NCBI GenBank assembly: GCA_023421875.1 | Contig: JAEZSM010000011.1 | Location: 1-6,716, forward strand | DNA from: Spirochaetota bacterium | GTDB taxonomy: Bacteria; Spirochaetota; Spirochaetia; Treponematales; Rectinemataceae | Reading direction: 5' to 3' | DNA: 6,716 nt | Part shown: positions 1 through 5,715 of the stretch, in pieces | Position numbering within the stretch: position 1 is the first letter of the stretch | How the letters are laid out: every line of letters begins with the position of its first letter | Notes under the pieces: generated by a model | Database searches by the model: none | What the model saw: only the letters and a program-made list of their open reading frames with translations | What the model was told of the DNA's origin: nothing | Translations under genes and position numbers: made by a program

Positions 1-1
1 G

Positions 2-58
2 TACCCGGCGGTTTTGTTCTCGATTTCCATAGGTCTTTCGAGTATCGGCGGCTTTTAA
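2..58 (+). CDS. possible C-terminal tail of an upstream gene (partial)
   Basis: Read in the frame ending with TAA at 56-58, the first bases encode YPAVLFSISIGLSSIGGF and then stop. The peptide is hydrophobic and would suit the last membrane helix of a transporter or other inner-membrane protein whose body lies outside the window. Eighteen open codons are not strong evidence, there is no family motif, and no terminator follows. It could equally be non-coding DNA that happens to be open. The 73 bases to lepB hold a good -10 box, so a transcription-unit boundary here would make sense. Confidence 0.27.
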   Translation, partial: YPAVLFSISIGLSSIGGF

Positions 59-93
59 CCGATATATTATCGATAAGATACCGAAGGCCTGGG

Positions 94-99
94 TATAAT
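94..99 (+). promoter_or_regulatory. candidate -10 box for the lepB-ftsI-HD cluster
   Basis: A perfect TATAAT lies 32 bases before the lepB start. No good -35 hexamer sits 16-18 bases upstream; the expected place is occupied by the 10-bp palindrome TTATCGATAA at 67-76, which could be an operator or chance. The base call rests on the -10 match and on its place directly before the first gene of the cluster. Confidence 0.4.
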
Positions 100-131
100 C
101 CTCGTGTAGGGTTCAGAAAAGGAGTGTAGCG

Positions 132-584
132 GTGAGTCGACGAGGCAGCAAGGGCGATTCCTCCCTCAGGCTGGGGTGGATCATATTTTTTGTCATAGCC
201 TTACTCTTGTTGACAAGAACCTTTATGGCCGATCTGGCTGTCGTACGGGGCAGGTCGATGCTCCCGGCGCTCGAGCATTCAGACCTGGTTTTTGTTTTCA
301 AGGCGGCCTACGGCATCAAGAATCCCTGGGGCGGGTATATTCTTCGATGGTCGGAACCCCGGGAAGGGCAACTAGTGGCTGCTGTCAGGCCGGATTCGGC
401 TGCCGCATTCATAAAGCGCGTCGATTCGGTAATCAGTTTAGAAACCCCAGAATCCTCCGCCGGCGCCCAGAAAGCGTATTTTCTCCTTGGAGACAATAAA
501 TACGAATCCATAGACTCAAGGGACTTTGGCCCGGTGCCGATGAACAATATACTGGGCAGAGTATTCCCCTTGCCCGGATTCTAG
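132..584 (+). CDS. lepB: signal peptidase I (S26 family), compact form
   Basis: Type I signal peptidase: an inner-membrane serine protease with its catalytic site outside the membrane, which removes signal peptides from exported proteins. The 150-residue product has a basic N-terminus, one membrane segment (about 15-34), then box B with GRSMLPAL (nucleophile Ser42), box C-like PREGQLV (76-82), box D FIKRV (general base Lys95), and box E GDN (120-122) followed by SIDSRDFGPV (126-135). All catalytic boxes are present, so it should be active. It is short: only about 24 residues separate Lys95 from the GDN, so the beta-rich non-catalytic domain found in E. coli LepB is absent or minimal. The GTG start is supported by AAAAGGAG at 117-124 with a 7-base spacer. 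The gene leads a cluster with a PBP 26 bases downstream. The family call is secure; the substrate range cannot be read. Confidence 0.94.
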   Translation: MSRRGSKGDSSLRLGWIIFFVIALLLLTRTFMADLAVVRGRSMLPALEHSDLVFVFKAAYGIKNPWGGYILRWSEPREGQLVAAVRPDSAAAFIKRVDSVISLETPESSAGAQKAYFLLGDNKYESIDSRDFGPVPMNNILGRVFPLPGF

Positions 585-610
585 GCCTTTGCCGATTTCA
601 TGGAAGCTGA

Positions 611-2512
611 ATGAGGATGTTGAAATTTCGCCTCGGCTCGGCGCTGGCGCTGCTGGGGATACTAGCGGCACTGATCTTTGCCCGTTATGCCCAGCTCGCT
701 TTCGCTTCCTCATCCACAGCCCTGGGCGAAGAATCGCTGGAGGGCGAACGCGGCAGAATAGTGGACCGGAACGGACTCACCCTGGCGATGGATGTGCCGA
801 AATACGATATTTCGGTGTGGAAACCCTCGGCCGACAAGGCCGCTTTCGAATCGGAAATTCCCGAACTGGCTGTGCTGACCGGTATGCCCGCCGATTCAAT
901 TCGAAACCGCTTCAAGGATGGTAGCCAGAATTTCTTCTACCTCGCCCGAAGGCTTCCCGCCGACAAGGCAACTGTGCTCATTGCCGCGAAAAAAATGGGA
1001 AAATTCAAAGGAGTGCAGGTCGAAGAAATCTCCGGAAGGCTCTATCCAGAGGGAAGACTAGCCTCTCATCTCATCGGCTTTACCGGGGAGGGGAATGTGG
1101 GCCTGGATGGAATCGAAGTCAAGTACAATGCCGAACTCAACCCTAAACCCCGAAAAACCGAGGATGGAACCGGCCGCCTGGCCGACCCTTCGATAAAACT
1201 GCCCCAGGGCGACAGAGTATTCCTGAGCATCGATGCCAACCTGCAACACATGATCGAGGATATTCTTGAGGATACGGTCAAGGCTAACGGAGCCGAAGCG
1301 GCCTTGGCGGTAGCCATGGACGTGCACTCGGGCGAACTGCTCTGCTATGCCGCAGAACCCGGTTTCGATCCCAACAATTATTCAGCCTACGACGCCGAAA
1401 CGAGGAGAGACCTTCTCTCCCTCTATTCCTACGAGCCTGGCTCGGTGTTCAAGCTGTTCAGCATGGCTTCCATACTGGATATGGGCGCCATAACGCCCAA
1501 CACGATATTCGACTGTGACGGCGCGTACCGAAAAACCTTGCCCAGCGGAGAAAAGATCATCATTAAAGATCTGGGCGTCTATGGAAAGCAGAATCTCGCA
1601 GGCGTGCTCGCCCTTTCGAGCAACGCTGGTGTCGGCTACGCCTCGGACAGGGTCACGGAACAGGACCTATACCAGCGACTTATGTCTTTCGGCTTTGGGA
1701 CGAGAACCGGGGTGGGCTTGTCGGGCGAAAGTCCCGGATCCCTCCGGGAACCGGAAAAATGGTCGGGCCGGAGCAAGCCTACCATCGCCATCGGCCAGGA
1801 GGTTATGGTCTCGGCACTGCAGATGATCAGCGCAGCGGCGGCCATAGCCAACGGCGGACTTCTGCTCAAGCCGACGACGGTAGGGCGCATCGAAAGCGCC
1901 GATGGGGAGCTGCTGTTTCAGCACGAACCCCAGGTGCTGCGCCGAGTGGTCTCCGAGACCAGCGCGAAGGCGATTCTCGATGCCATGGAGCATACTGCCT
2001 CCCTGCAGGGAACAGGCTGGAGGGCCAAGGTGCCAGACATCCGCATGGCGGTAAAGACGGGCACCGCCCAGATGATCGACCCAAAAACCAGGGCGTACTC
2101 AGACAAGGATTACATCGCCAGCACCCTGGGCATATTCCCTGCGGACAAACCCAGGATCGCGCTCTATATAGTGATCATCAAGCCGCGGGGAGCCTCGTAC
2201 CTGGGCGGCCAGATCGCCGCCCCTGTGCTCAGGCAAGCCGCAGAGGCTGTATTGTCAACCCTGGATATAGAACGGGGCAAGACTCCCGTAGTAGTGCACG
2301 GGGGAACCCTGCATATGCCTGAAGAAAAGGAAGCTTCCGTGGGCGAAACGATGCCCGACTTGACGGGCTATTCCAAACGCTCTCTGCTGCCCCTCCTGGA
2401 GCGAAAGGATCTGCGCGTTTCCATAAGCGGCGACGGCTACGTGGTCTCCCAGCAACCGGCTCCGGGAGCCACGATCAGCCAGGGGAGCACAATAACACTG
2501 CGTCTTAAGTGA
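611..2512 (+). CDS. ftsI: class B penicillin-binding protein (FtsI/SpoVD type) with PASTA domain
   Basis: Peptidoglycan DD-transpeptidase that cross-links stem peptides on the outer face of the inner membrane. The 633-residue protein has a short cytoplasmic N-terminus, one membrane anchor (about 8-31), a PBP dimerisation region opening with GERGRIVDRNG (45-55), and a transpeptidase domain with all three motifs: SVFK (Ser278 nucleophile, Lys281), SSN (336-338) and KTGTAQ (482-487). EPGSVFK, the SxN motif followed by AGVGYA, and FGFGTRTGVGLSGE fit the FtsI/SpoVD branch rather than the elongation PBP MrdA. Residues about 577-633 form one PASTA domain (MPDLTGYS at its start, QQPAPGATISQGSTITLRL at its end). 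The start at 611 has a weak GGAAG at 602-606; ATG at 617 is an alternative and changes only two residues. It likely shares a transcript with lepB upstream and the HD gene 8 bases downstream. Septal use is inferred from the subfamily; no spore genes are visible. Confidence 0.95.
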   Translation: MRMLKFRLGSALALLGILAALIFARYAQLAFASSSTALGEESLEGERGRIVDRNGLTLAMDVPKYDISVWKPSADKAAFESEIPELAVLTGMPADSIRNRFKDGSQNFFYLARRLPADKATVLIAAKKMGKFKGVQVEEISGRLYPEGRLASHLIGFTGEGNVGLDGIEVKYNAELNPKPRKTEDGTGRLADPSIKLPQGDRVFLSIDANLQHMIEDILEDTVKANGAEAALAVAMDVHSGELLCYAAEPGFDPNNYSAYDAETRRDLLSLYSYEPGSVFKLFSMASILDMGAITPNTIFDCDGAYRKTLPSGEKIIIKDLGVYGKQNLAGVLALSSNAGVGYASDRVTEQDLYQRLMSFGFGTRTGVGLSGESPGSLREPEKWSGRSKPTIAIGQEVMVSALQMISAAAAIANGGLLLKPTTVGRIESADGELLFQHEPQVLRRVVSETSAKAILDAMEHTASLQGTGWRAKVPDIRMAVKTGTAQMIDPKTRAYSDKDYIASTLGIFPADKPRIALYIVIIKPRGASYLGGQIAAPVLRQAAEAVLSTLDIERGKTPVVVHGGTLHMPEEKEASVGETMPDLTGYSKRSLLPLLERKDLRVSISGDGYVVSQQPAPGATISQGSTITLRLK

Positions 2513-2520
2513 GGTATTGG

Positions 2521-3084
2521 ATGAACAGAGATGAGGCGATAATCCTGTGGAGAAAATACAACGACGAGGACTCGCTGTATCGTCACGCCCTGTCGGTGGA
2601 AGCGGCGATGCGTCACTTTGCGCGAAAATACGCCGAGGACGAGGATTTCTGGGGAGTAGTCGGAATCCTCCACGACCTGGACTATCAGCGCTATCCCGAA
2701 GAGCATCTGACTCATGCCCGCTCGATACTCGAACAAGAAGGGGTGGAAGAATCGGTGATCCATGCTGTCTTGAGTCACGGCTGGGGACTGTGCAGTGATG
2801 TGGAGCCTGTATCAAAGATGGAGAAGGTTCTCTTCGCGGTGGACGAGCTTACCGGGTTCATAGCCGCCTGCGCCTATGTGCGGCCTTCGCGGAGCGTTCT
2901 GGACATGGAGACCCGCTCGGTAAAGAAAAAGTGGGGCTCAGCCAATTTTGCGGCCGGCGTAAACCGCGGTGTGATTGAAAAAGGCGCCGCACTGCTGGGC
3001 ATGTCTCTGGAAGAACTGATCGCCGAGACGATTCTCGCGCTCAGGGCTGTCGCCGAGGATGTGGGATTGAAGGGTAACCTTTAG
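2521..3084 (+). CDS. HD-superfamily hydrolase of unknown substrate
   Basis: Predicted metal-dependent phosphohydrolase of the HD superfamily, probably cytoplasmic (no signal peptide or membrane segment). In the 187-residue protein the metal ligands are visible in order: His22 (RHALSVE), His51-Asp52 (ILHDLDY), further histidines at 62, 65, 81 and 86, and Asp108 in VLFAVDELTGF. The compact form and the VDELTGF motif resemble the small predicted HD hydrolases grouped as COG2316, whose substrate is not established. I chose ATG 2521 because TGAGGT at 2510-2515 stands 5 bases before it. GTG 2509 overlaps the ftsI stop codon, would add MRYW, and lacks a site of its own. The 8-base gap to ftsI implies coupled expression, but a role in wall synthesis is only guilt by position. 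There is no GGDEF, PAS or other partner domain. Confidence 0.87.
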   Translation: MNRDEAIILWRKYNDEDSLYRHALSVEAAMRHFARKYAEDEDFWGVVGILHDLDYQRYPEEHLTHARSILEQEGVEESVIHAVLSHGWGLCSDVEPVSKMEKVLFAVDELTGFIAACAYVRPSRSVLDMETRSVKKKWGSANFAAGVNRGVIEKGAALLGMSLEELIAETILALRAVAEDVGLKGNL

Positions 3085-3154
3085 TAACGCGTCTCTTGGG
3101 CGATGTTTGGCGGCACGATACAGGCAAGCACCTTTTTGTCAGGATTTCCCTTTA

Positions 3155-3183
3155 TTGACCTGAGGCGGCTTTGTCTATACAGT
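3155..3183 (+). promoter_or_regulatory. predicted sigma-70 type promoter for ffh
   Basis: TTGACC (3155-3160) and TACAGT (3178-3183) are separated by 17 bases, 25 bases before the ffh start. The -35 matches consensus at five of six positions and the -10 at four. The ffh ribosome site is GGTGGG at 3195-3200 with an 8-base spacer. The 124-base gap before ffh shows no convincing terminator for the upstream cluster, so some read-through is possible. Confidence 0.5.
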
Positions 3184-3208
3184 AGCTCGATCACGGTGGG
3201 TATAAAGA

Positions 3209-4543
3209 ATGCTAGAGAAAATAACTGAAAAATTCGTGGACGTGTTCCGCGGGATCAGCGGCAAGTCCTCTATTTCCGAAAAGAACGTCGACGAGGCTGT
3301 CGAGCAGATTAAAATGGCCCTGCTCGAGGCCGACGTCAACCTGAGGGTCGTGCGGCGTTTTGTCAACTCAACTCTGGAAGAAGCCAAGGGCGAGAAGGTC
3401 CTGCGCTCGGTAAGTCCGGGGCAGCAATTCGTCAAAATAGTCCACGACAAGATGGTAGCCCTTTTGGGCGACGAAAATCAGGACCTAGCCCTCAAAGGTC
3501 CCGATACGCTTTCGGTTATACTTCTTTTAGGCCTCCAGGGCTCGGGCAAGACAACGACGGCTGCCAAGCTGGCCTACCGGCTTAAAGGCAAGGGCAGGAA
3601 GGTGCTTTTAGCGGCCTGTGACCTTGTGAGGCCGGCGGCGGTGGAGCAGCTTTCGGTGTTGGGTGCCCAGGTGGGCGTGGCGGTACATACCGAGGTTACC
3701 AAGGATCCCGTCCAGGTAGTGAACGCAGCCCTGGCCAGGGCCAAGCGTGAGTCCTTCGACACCCTCATCGTAGACACGGCGGGACGACTGCAGATCGACG
3801 AAGCCCTCATGGCTGAACTTGTCAGGGTTAAGAATGCCGCCAATCCGCTGGAATCACTCCTGGTAGCCGACTCCATGACTGGCCAGGCCGCCGTGGATAT
3901 CGCCAAGAGCTTTGACGAAAAAATCGGCATAACCGGTGTAATCCTTTCCAAGTTCGATTCGGACACCAGAGGAGGGGCGGCGCTTTCGCTCAAATCGGTG
4001 ACCGGCAAGGCGATCAAGTTCATCGGCACATCAGAAAAGCCCGATGGGCTGGAGCCCTTCCATCCCGACAGGATCGCCAGCCGGATCCTGGGCATGGGGG
4101 ATATTGTCTCGCTGGTAGAAAAGGCTCAGACCGTCTATGACCAGAAGGAAGCCGAGGCGCTGGAAGAGAAGCTTGCCAAGGAGAACTTTAGCTTGGAGGA
4201 TTACCTAGACCAGCTCCAGAAGATGAAGAAGATGGGTTCGGTGAAATCTATGCTGGACATGATCCCCGGGCTGGCAGGCCAGGTGGACGAGGATAGAATC
4301 GACCTGGACGAAATGAAATACGAAGAAGCCATCCTGAGGTCGATGACTAAAAAAGAGCGGCTCAACCATCTGATTATCGGCCCCTCGCGGCGCACACGAA
4401 TCGCCAGGGGCTCAGGCACCTCGGTCGCCCAGGTGAATCGGCTTTTGAAAAAGTTCGAAAAATCCCGGCTGATGATGAAAAAAATGGTAAAGAACAAGGG
4501 CGCCATGGCCAAGTATATGGCCGGCCAGGGGGCTAAGCCCTAG
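3209..4543 (+). CDS. ffh: signal recognition particle protein Ffh (SRP54 GTPase)
   Basis: Ffh binds SRP RNA and the hydrophobic signals of nascent membrane proteins and, with the FtsY receptor, delivers ribosomes to the translocon. The 444-residue protein has the usual three parts: N domain (about 1-95), GTPase G domain and Met-rich M domain. G motifs: P-loop GLQGSGKTT (108-116), DLVRPAAVEQL (138-148), DTAGR (189-193), SKFD in the G4 place (247-250, commonly TKxD) followed by SDTRGG, and GTSEKPDGLEPFHPDR (273-288). The M domain shows KMGSVKSMLDMIPG (341-354), the RNA-binding GSGTSVAQVNRLLKKFE (401-417) and several methionines near the C-terminus. Length is normal for bacterial Ffh. It stands alone here, without the rpsP or ylxM neighbours common elsewhere. 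Its stop codon at 4541-4543 overlaps the stop of the reverse-strand transporter remnant. Identity is not in doubt. Confidence 0.98.
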   Translation: MLEKITEKFVDVFRGISGKSSISEKNVDEAVEQIKMALLEADVNLRVVRRFVNSTLEEAKGEKVLRSVSPGQQFVKIVHDKMVALLGDENQDLALKGPDTLSVILLLGLQGSGKTTTAAKLAYRLKGKGRKVLLAACDLVRPAAVEQLSVLGAQVGVAVHTEVTKDPVQVVNAALARAKRESFDTLIVDTAGRLQIDEALMAELVRVKNAANPLESLLVADSMTGQAAVDIAKSFDEKIGITGVILSKFDSDTRGGAALSLKSVTGKAIKFIGTSEKPDGLEPFHPDRIASRILGMGDIVSLVEKAQTVYDQKEAEALEEKLAKENFSLEDYLDQLQKMKKMGSVKSMLDMIPGLAGQVDEDRIDLDEMKYEEAILRSMTKKERLNHLIIGPSRRTRIARGSGTSVAQVNRLLKKFEKSRLMMKKMVKNKGAMAKYMAGQGAKP

Positions 4544-5146
4544 GTTTTACGAAGATTCCTTGGTGTAAAAATCTTGTCGCCGTAGAGCATGAGCACTAAG
4601 CCGAGAAGGATGACCGGAACCCCGATCCAGAGAAGAGGAATGGGCTCTTCCCCCAGGATGAGCATACCTAGAAATACCGTTGTCAAGGGATTAACGATCG
4701 AATAGCTTACGATACGTATGGATGGTTCATTGGCCAGCAGGTAGTTATAGGCCAGGAAAGCTCCCCCGCCAACGATGGCGAGGTACGCCATGGCCAGCCA
4801 ACTTTCTATGCTAACGCCAGCGAGGGCGGTCGCAGGCGCTCCGTAGAAAAGCGCCGAACCCGCAAGCGCGAAAAAACCCGAGGAAGGAAGCGGCGAGAAT
4901 TTCCTTGAGATTAGGACGTCGCTTTAATCGGCCTGTTGCGGCGCTCAGAATAAGGAAACCAAGTCCGGCTATGAAATACCTGAATCCGACCAGATAAAAC
5001 GCGGGCATGGTCGCTACGGCTATGCGTATTGCTAAATATGTAGAACCCCATACAATATACAGTGTCAGGTACGACATGAGGATGAGGGCTTTACATTTTT
5101 TTCTATTTCGGCTAAAGTTCGCCCACTTATTTCGTTTGGAGTCCAA
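4540..5146 (-). pseudogene. EamA/DMT-family transporter remnant, internally deleted and frameshifted
   Basis: Remnant of a drug/metabolite-transporter superfamily exporter, an inner-membrane protein normally of about 300 residues with two EamA repeats and ten helices. The 5' half (5146 down to about 4871) encodes the typical opening YIVWGSTYLAIRIAV, TM2 and the start of TM3 (ASFLGFF), then runs out of frame to a stop at 4811-4813. The 3' half lies in another frame and is open from about 4875 to 4540: FFALAGSALFYG, then SWLAMAYLAIVGGGAFLAYN, then the conserved VNPLTTVFLGMLILGE and a last helix. The frames meet at six A's, 4871-4876. Joined, they give only about 180-200 residues, so roughly TM3 to TM6 (about 100 residues) is missing. 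The start is unclear: TTG 5146 or ATG 5077, neither with a good ribosome site. A sequencing indel could explain the frame change but not the missing helices. Substrate unknown. Confidence 0.82.
5090..5118 (+). promoter_or_regulatory. predicted sigma-70 type promoter for rpmB
   Basis: TTTACA (5090-5095, five of six to consensus) and TAAAGT (5113-5118, four of six) are separated by exactly 17 bases and end 30 bases before the rpmB start. The rpmB ribosome site GGAG (5138-5141) follows with a 7-base spacer. The promoter lies inside the 5' end of the reverse-strand transporter remnant, so the remnant may persist partly because this part carries the rpmB control region. Confidence 0.55.
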
Positions 5147-5148
5147 TT

Positions 5149-5340
5149 ATGTCCAGAGTATGTGATGTCTGCGGCAAAGGCACAATGTACGGCAACAATG
5201 TTTCTCACGCGAAAAACCATAGCAGGAGAACCTGGTTTCCCAACCTCATCTCGATGAGAACCAAGATAGACGGTACTGTGCTGAAGGTGAAAATCTGCGC
5301 GAAATGCCTCAAGTCCGGCAAGATCGTCAAGCACGTCTAA
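5149..5340 (+). CDS. rpmB: 50S ribosomal protein L28 (bL28), zinc-binding form
   Basis: Large-subunit ribosomal protein bL28. The 63-residue product opens with SRVCDVCGKGTMYGNNVSHA and has the usual WFPNL segment (29-33) and basic surface. Cys5/Cys8 and Cys50/Cys53 (CDVC and CAKC) make the two halves of a zinc ribbon, so this is the C+ form; organisms often keep a cysteine-free copy for zinc shortage, which is not seen here. The ATG is fixed by GGAG at 5138-5141. It is a single-gene unit with its own promoter and a strong terminator, not next to rpmG. Length is typical and nothing is missing. Confidence 0.97.
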   Translation: MSRVCDVCGKGTMYGNNVSHAKNHSRRTWFPNLISMRTKIDGTVLKVKICAKCLKSGKIVKHV

Positions 5341-5366
5341 GATAGCTTTTTCCACTGGCATGCTGA

Positions 5367-5402
5367 AGCCGTCGGCGGGTATCGCCGGCGGCTCATTTTT
5401 TT
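5367..5402 (+). terminator. rho-independent terminator of rpmB
   Basis: An 11-bp stem (left arm 5367-5377, right arm 5383-5393) with one T-G wobble, rich in GC pairs, and a 5-base loop GGTAT, followed after two bases by seven T's at 5396-5402. It starts 26 bases after the rpmB stop and should end that transcript efficiently. Confidence 0.9.
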
Positions 5403-5446
5403 GTCGCCTGAACACCATGCGCCTGGATCGCGTTCTGAATTAAGGT

Positions 5447-5463
5447 CTTTCTAAGTCAGAAAG
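5447..5463. repeat. short hairpin, 6-bp stem
   Basis: CTTTCT (5447-5452) pairs with AGAAAG (5458-5463) around the loop AAGTC. It is short and AT-rich and would be unremarkable alone; it is listed because it is the first arm inside the outer inverted repeat at 5440-5565. Confidence 0.4.
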
Positions 5464-5466
5464 CCG

Positions 5467-5504
5467 AGCCAATTTCAAAAGTCTGTTAACTTTTGAAATT
5501 GGCT
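5467..5504. repeat. perfect 16-bp inverted repeat with 6-base loop
   Basis: Left arm 5467-5482 (AGCCAATTTCAAAAGT) and right arm 5489-5504 are exact reverse complements around the loop CTGTTA. The arms are AT-rich with a GC end. It is not followed by a T-run on either side, so it does not look like a terminator. A 16-bp exact match is far beyond chance at this distance. Confidence 0.85.
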
Positions 5505-5509
5505 TTGTA

Positions 5510-5552
5510 GTTTCGTCCATTTTTATGCTAAAAGCATGAAAATGGACGAAAC
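5510..5552. repeat. 20-bp inverted repeat with AAA loop
   Basis: Left arm 5510-5529 pairs along its whole length with right arm 5533-5552, with one T-G wobble (5524/5538) and a 3-base loop AAA. The outer part is GTTTCGTCCATTTT and the inner part ATGCT/AGCAT. A 43-base near-perfect palindrome should extrude easily or form a very stable RNA hairpin. No T-run follows. It begins five bases after the previous hairpin ends. Confidence 0.88.
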
Positions 5553-5570
5553 GTACGCACCTTAAAGGTA

Positions 5571-5604
5571 GCTTTTGCAAAACTCGTCTGACTTTTGCAA
5601 AAGC
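5571..5604. repeat. perfect 12-bp inverted repeat with 10-base loop
   Basis: GCTTTTGCAAAA (5571-5582) is the exact reverse complement of 5593-5604, with loop CTCGTCTGAC. Each arm contains the self-complementary core TTTTGCAAAA, so the segment can also be read as two copies of a small palindrome. The loop and right arm share GTCTG...ACTTTTG with the hairpin at 5467-5504. Confidence 0.78.
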
Positions 5605-5614
5605 CTCAGCCCAT

Positions 5615-5655
5615 AAAAAAAGGCTGCATCGGAGCTATCCGATGCAGCCTTTTAT
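5615..5655 (-). terminator. rho-independent terminator, probably of the reverse secreted-protein gene
   Basis: A perfect 16-bp stem (5618-5633 with 5638-5653) with loop GCTA; its core is GGCTGCATCGGA. Read on the reverse strand it ends in seven T's (complement of 5615-5621), which is the better terminator direction. On the forward strand it ends CTTTTAT, so it may also act in that direction. It lies about 63 bases past the stop of the reverse gene at 5716-6219. Confidence 0.85.
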
Positions 5656-5670
5656 CGTTTTCCGTTTTGG

Positions 5671-5701
5671 GCGGATCGCAGGCGCTTTGTCTGCGATCCG
5701 C
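5671..5701 (-). repeat. 11-bp hairpin in the 3' untranslated region of the reverse gene
   Basis: GCGGATCGCAG (5671-5681) pairs exactly with CTGCGATCCGC (5691-5701) around GCGCTTTGT; three further pairs including wobbles could shorten the loop. It begins 14 bases after the reverse gene's stop codon and has no T-run, so it is more likely a transcript-stabilising 3' hairpin than a terminator. The true terminator follows at 5655-5615. Confidence 0.6.
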
Positions 5702-5715
5702 GTCGGCCAGGATGC

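Larger units (their letters stand above)
5440..5565. repeat. nested inverted-repeat element: outer stem enclosing three hairpins
   Basis: TTAAGGT at 5440-5446 and its reverse complement ACCTTAA at 5559-5565 bracket three separate hairpins (5447-5463, 5467-5504, 5510-5552). As single-stranded DNA or RNA the segment would fold as a junction with an outer stem and three arms, leaving few unpaired bases. It lies after the rpmB terminator and no reading frame crosses it. Such a dense set of exact inverted repeats is more like a dispersed palindromic element or a structured RNA than random spacer. The 7-bp outer pair alone could be chance. Confidence 0.5.
5403..5715. other. gene-free interval packed with inverted repeats
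   Basis: No credible coding sequence occupies this interval; the one forward frame across it (5595-5789) runs through the terminator hairpin and into the opposite-strand gene. It holds the hairpins listed separately and the terminator. I saw no tRNA-like fold, no insertion-sequence ends with target duplications, and no convincing promoter leading into the hairpins from the rpmB side. Confidence 0.7.

Noticed and set aside
49..76. Sigma-28 promoter before lepB
   Set aside because: ATCGATAA resembles the -10 element, but nothing like TAAAGTTT lies 11 bases upstream. The TATAAT at 94-99 is the simpler choice.
1759..2322. 187-codon forward frame inside ftsI, and similar long frames such as 2255-2815 reverse and 3574-4095 reverse
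   Set aside because: They lie wholly within or across ftsI, the HD gene or ffh, whose motifs are unmistakable. Their translations have low-complexity Arg/Pro/Ser or Gly content and no domain.
3085..3154. Terminator of the lepB-ftsI-HD cluster, or an SRP RNA gene before ffh
   Set aside because: There is a TTTTT at 3133-3137 but no stable stem before it, and no sequence resembling the SRP RNA hairpin with its GGAA tetraloop context.
4525..4550. Terminator after ffh
   Set aside because: GGGC/GCCC around TAA is only a four-pair stem and is followed by GG and a short TTTT. It overlaps the coding ends of both converging genes.
4540..4791. Intact small 83-residue membrane protein
   Set aside because: Its sequence matches only the C-terminal third of an EamA transporter, the frame stays open upstream of the ATG into further family-like sequence, and the N-terminal half lies just beyond in another frame.
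5467..5504. Integron attC-like recombination site
   Set aside because: attC sites carry GTTRRRY and RYYYAAC ends and imperfect arms with extrahelical bases. This repeat is perfect, and the GTTAAC in it lies at the loop, not at the ends.
5440..5610. CRISPR array
   Set aside because: The repeats are inverted and different from each other, with no direct repeat of 25-40 bases at regular spacing and no cas genes.
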